The notes below the pieces were generated by a model. It was given only the letters and a program-made list of their open reading frames with translations. It was not told the DNA's origin and did no database searches. DNA of 64,000 nt from positions 1-64,000 of the forward strand of contig NZ_PGFI01000013.1 of NCBI RefSeq assembly GCF_002797755.1. The letters run 5' to 3'. The stretch comes from Brevirhabdus pacifica. Lineage in GTDB: Bacteria > Pseudomonadota > Alphaproteobacteria > Rhodobacterales > Rhodobacteraceae. Position numbers and translations under genes: made by a program. Shown in pieces: positions 63,652 to 64,000 of this stretch (position 1 is its first letter; each line of letters opens with the position of its first letter).

Positions 63652-64000
63652 TCAACGGCCGCCCAAGATCTTGCCCAGAACGTCCAGGATGATCCGCTCG
63701 GCGGCCTGGGCGGGGTTGGGCTGCCGGCGCTGCTGCGTGCGGCTGGGGGCCTGACGCTCGCTGTAGCCGCCGTCGTTGTCGCCGCCAAGGGCGACCGGCT
63801 CGCCACCGCTTTCCATCGGCAGTGGCTGCGGCGGCAGCCCCTCGTGCACGCGGATCATGGCGTCCTGCCAGATCTCGGCCGGAAGGCCGCCGCCGGTAAC
63901 GCCGGTCAGGGGCGTGTTGTCGTCATAGCCCATCCAGACCCCGGCCACGTAATCGGCGGTGAAGCCCACGAACCAGGCATCGCGGGCGGCCTGGGTGGTG
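63652..64000 (-). CDS. Class A penicillin-binding protein, C-terminal fragment (window edge)
   Basis: The last 115 residues of a bifunctional PBP1A-type transglycosylase/transpeptidase; the rest lies beyond 64000. DAWFVGFTADYVAGVWMGYDD and TGGGLPAEIWQDAM are the conserved end of the transpeptidase domain. A Gly/Gln/Arg-rich tail (SGGEPVALGGDNDGGY, then APSRTQQRRQPN) ends in ERIILDVLGKILGGR. Its former terminator is now 3 kb away, behind the transposon. Transcription runs toward the transposase in the same orientation. Confidence 0.9.
   Translation of the reverse strand, partial: TTQAARDAWFVGFTADYVAGVWMGYDDNTPLTGVTGGGLPAEIWQDAMIRVHEGLPPQPLPMESGGEPVALGGDNDGGYSERQAPSRTQQRRQPNPAQAAERIILDVLGKILGGR

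Overview
The window is a stretch of high-GC chromosome from an alphaproteobacterium, almost certainly a member of the Rhodobacteraceae (Rhodobacterales). The evidence is the order chvI-chvG-hprK-rapZ-manX(EIIA)-ptsH beside pckA, the order rpoZ-rsh-pdxJ-acpS-lepB-rnc-era-recO, an ethylmalonyl-CoA-pathway type methylsuccinyl-CoA dehydrogenase, three tandem deformylase-like genes next to fmt, and several small conserved families typical of that group (DUF1491, DUF6473, DUF1636). No genus is claimed. No rRNA, tRNA, CRISPR array or replication origin was found.

Layout. 1-6500: a structured leader region, an SH3-domain exported protein, an SDR, a HIG1-like membrane protein, a PduO-type cobalamin adenosyltransferase, etfBA, a DUF6473 protein and 3-hydroxybutyryl-CoA dehydrogenase. 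6536-12927: a regulatory block that joins an incomplete PTS (HPr, EIIA-Man, HprK, RapZ) to the ChvG/ChvI two-component system and PEP carboxykinase, probably linking PEP/gluconeogenic state to envelope signalling. 13005-17465: a TSUP permease, Mcd, an NAD-dependent reductase and a META-domain lipoprotein. 17488-26987: a long minus-strand housekeeping run (recO, DUF1491, era, rnc, lepB, acpS, unknowns, pdxJ, DUF2062, rsh, rpoZ). 27100-37572: folK, a NYN protein, YqaA-like protein, ispH, a GST, rnhA, a TRIC channel, fmt with three deformylase-like genes, a MalY/PatB enzyme and a solitary citrate lyase alpha subunit. 37816-42709: a glutathionyl-hydroquinone reductase, a cobalamin operon (DUF1636-cobC-cbiB) and a lytic transglycosylase. 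42787-47629: smc, then a cobalamin riboswitch driving the cobalt transporter cbtBA. 47662-58825: mixed metabolism and envelope genes, ending in a type I secretion ABC/HlyD pair without a neighbouring substrate. 59072-60447: mlaA-mlaC.

The one clearly foreign segment is 60507-63555, a complete 3,049-bp IS1595-family transposon with 25-bp terminal inverted repeats (24/25 identical) and an 8-bp all-T target duplication. It sits exactly in the T-tract of the mlaC terminator. Besides its DDE transposase it carries three passenger genes: a 346-aa protein translationally coupled to the transposase, a 243-aa protein of unknown function, and a divergent 74-aa protein. These passengers are the best candidates for something undescribed. 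After the element comes the 3' end of a class A penicillin-binding protein gene, cut by the window edge.

Other points of interest are a deformylase paralogue that has lost its metal-binding Cys and catalytic Glu, a perfect DnaA box in the smc upstream region, a citF without citDE, and a multi-hairpin region at the start of the window that may encode a structured RNA.
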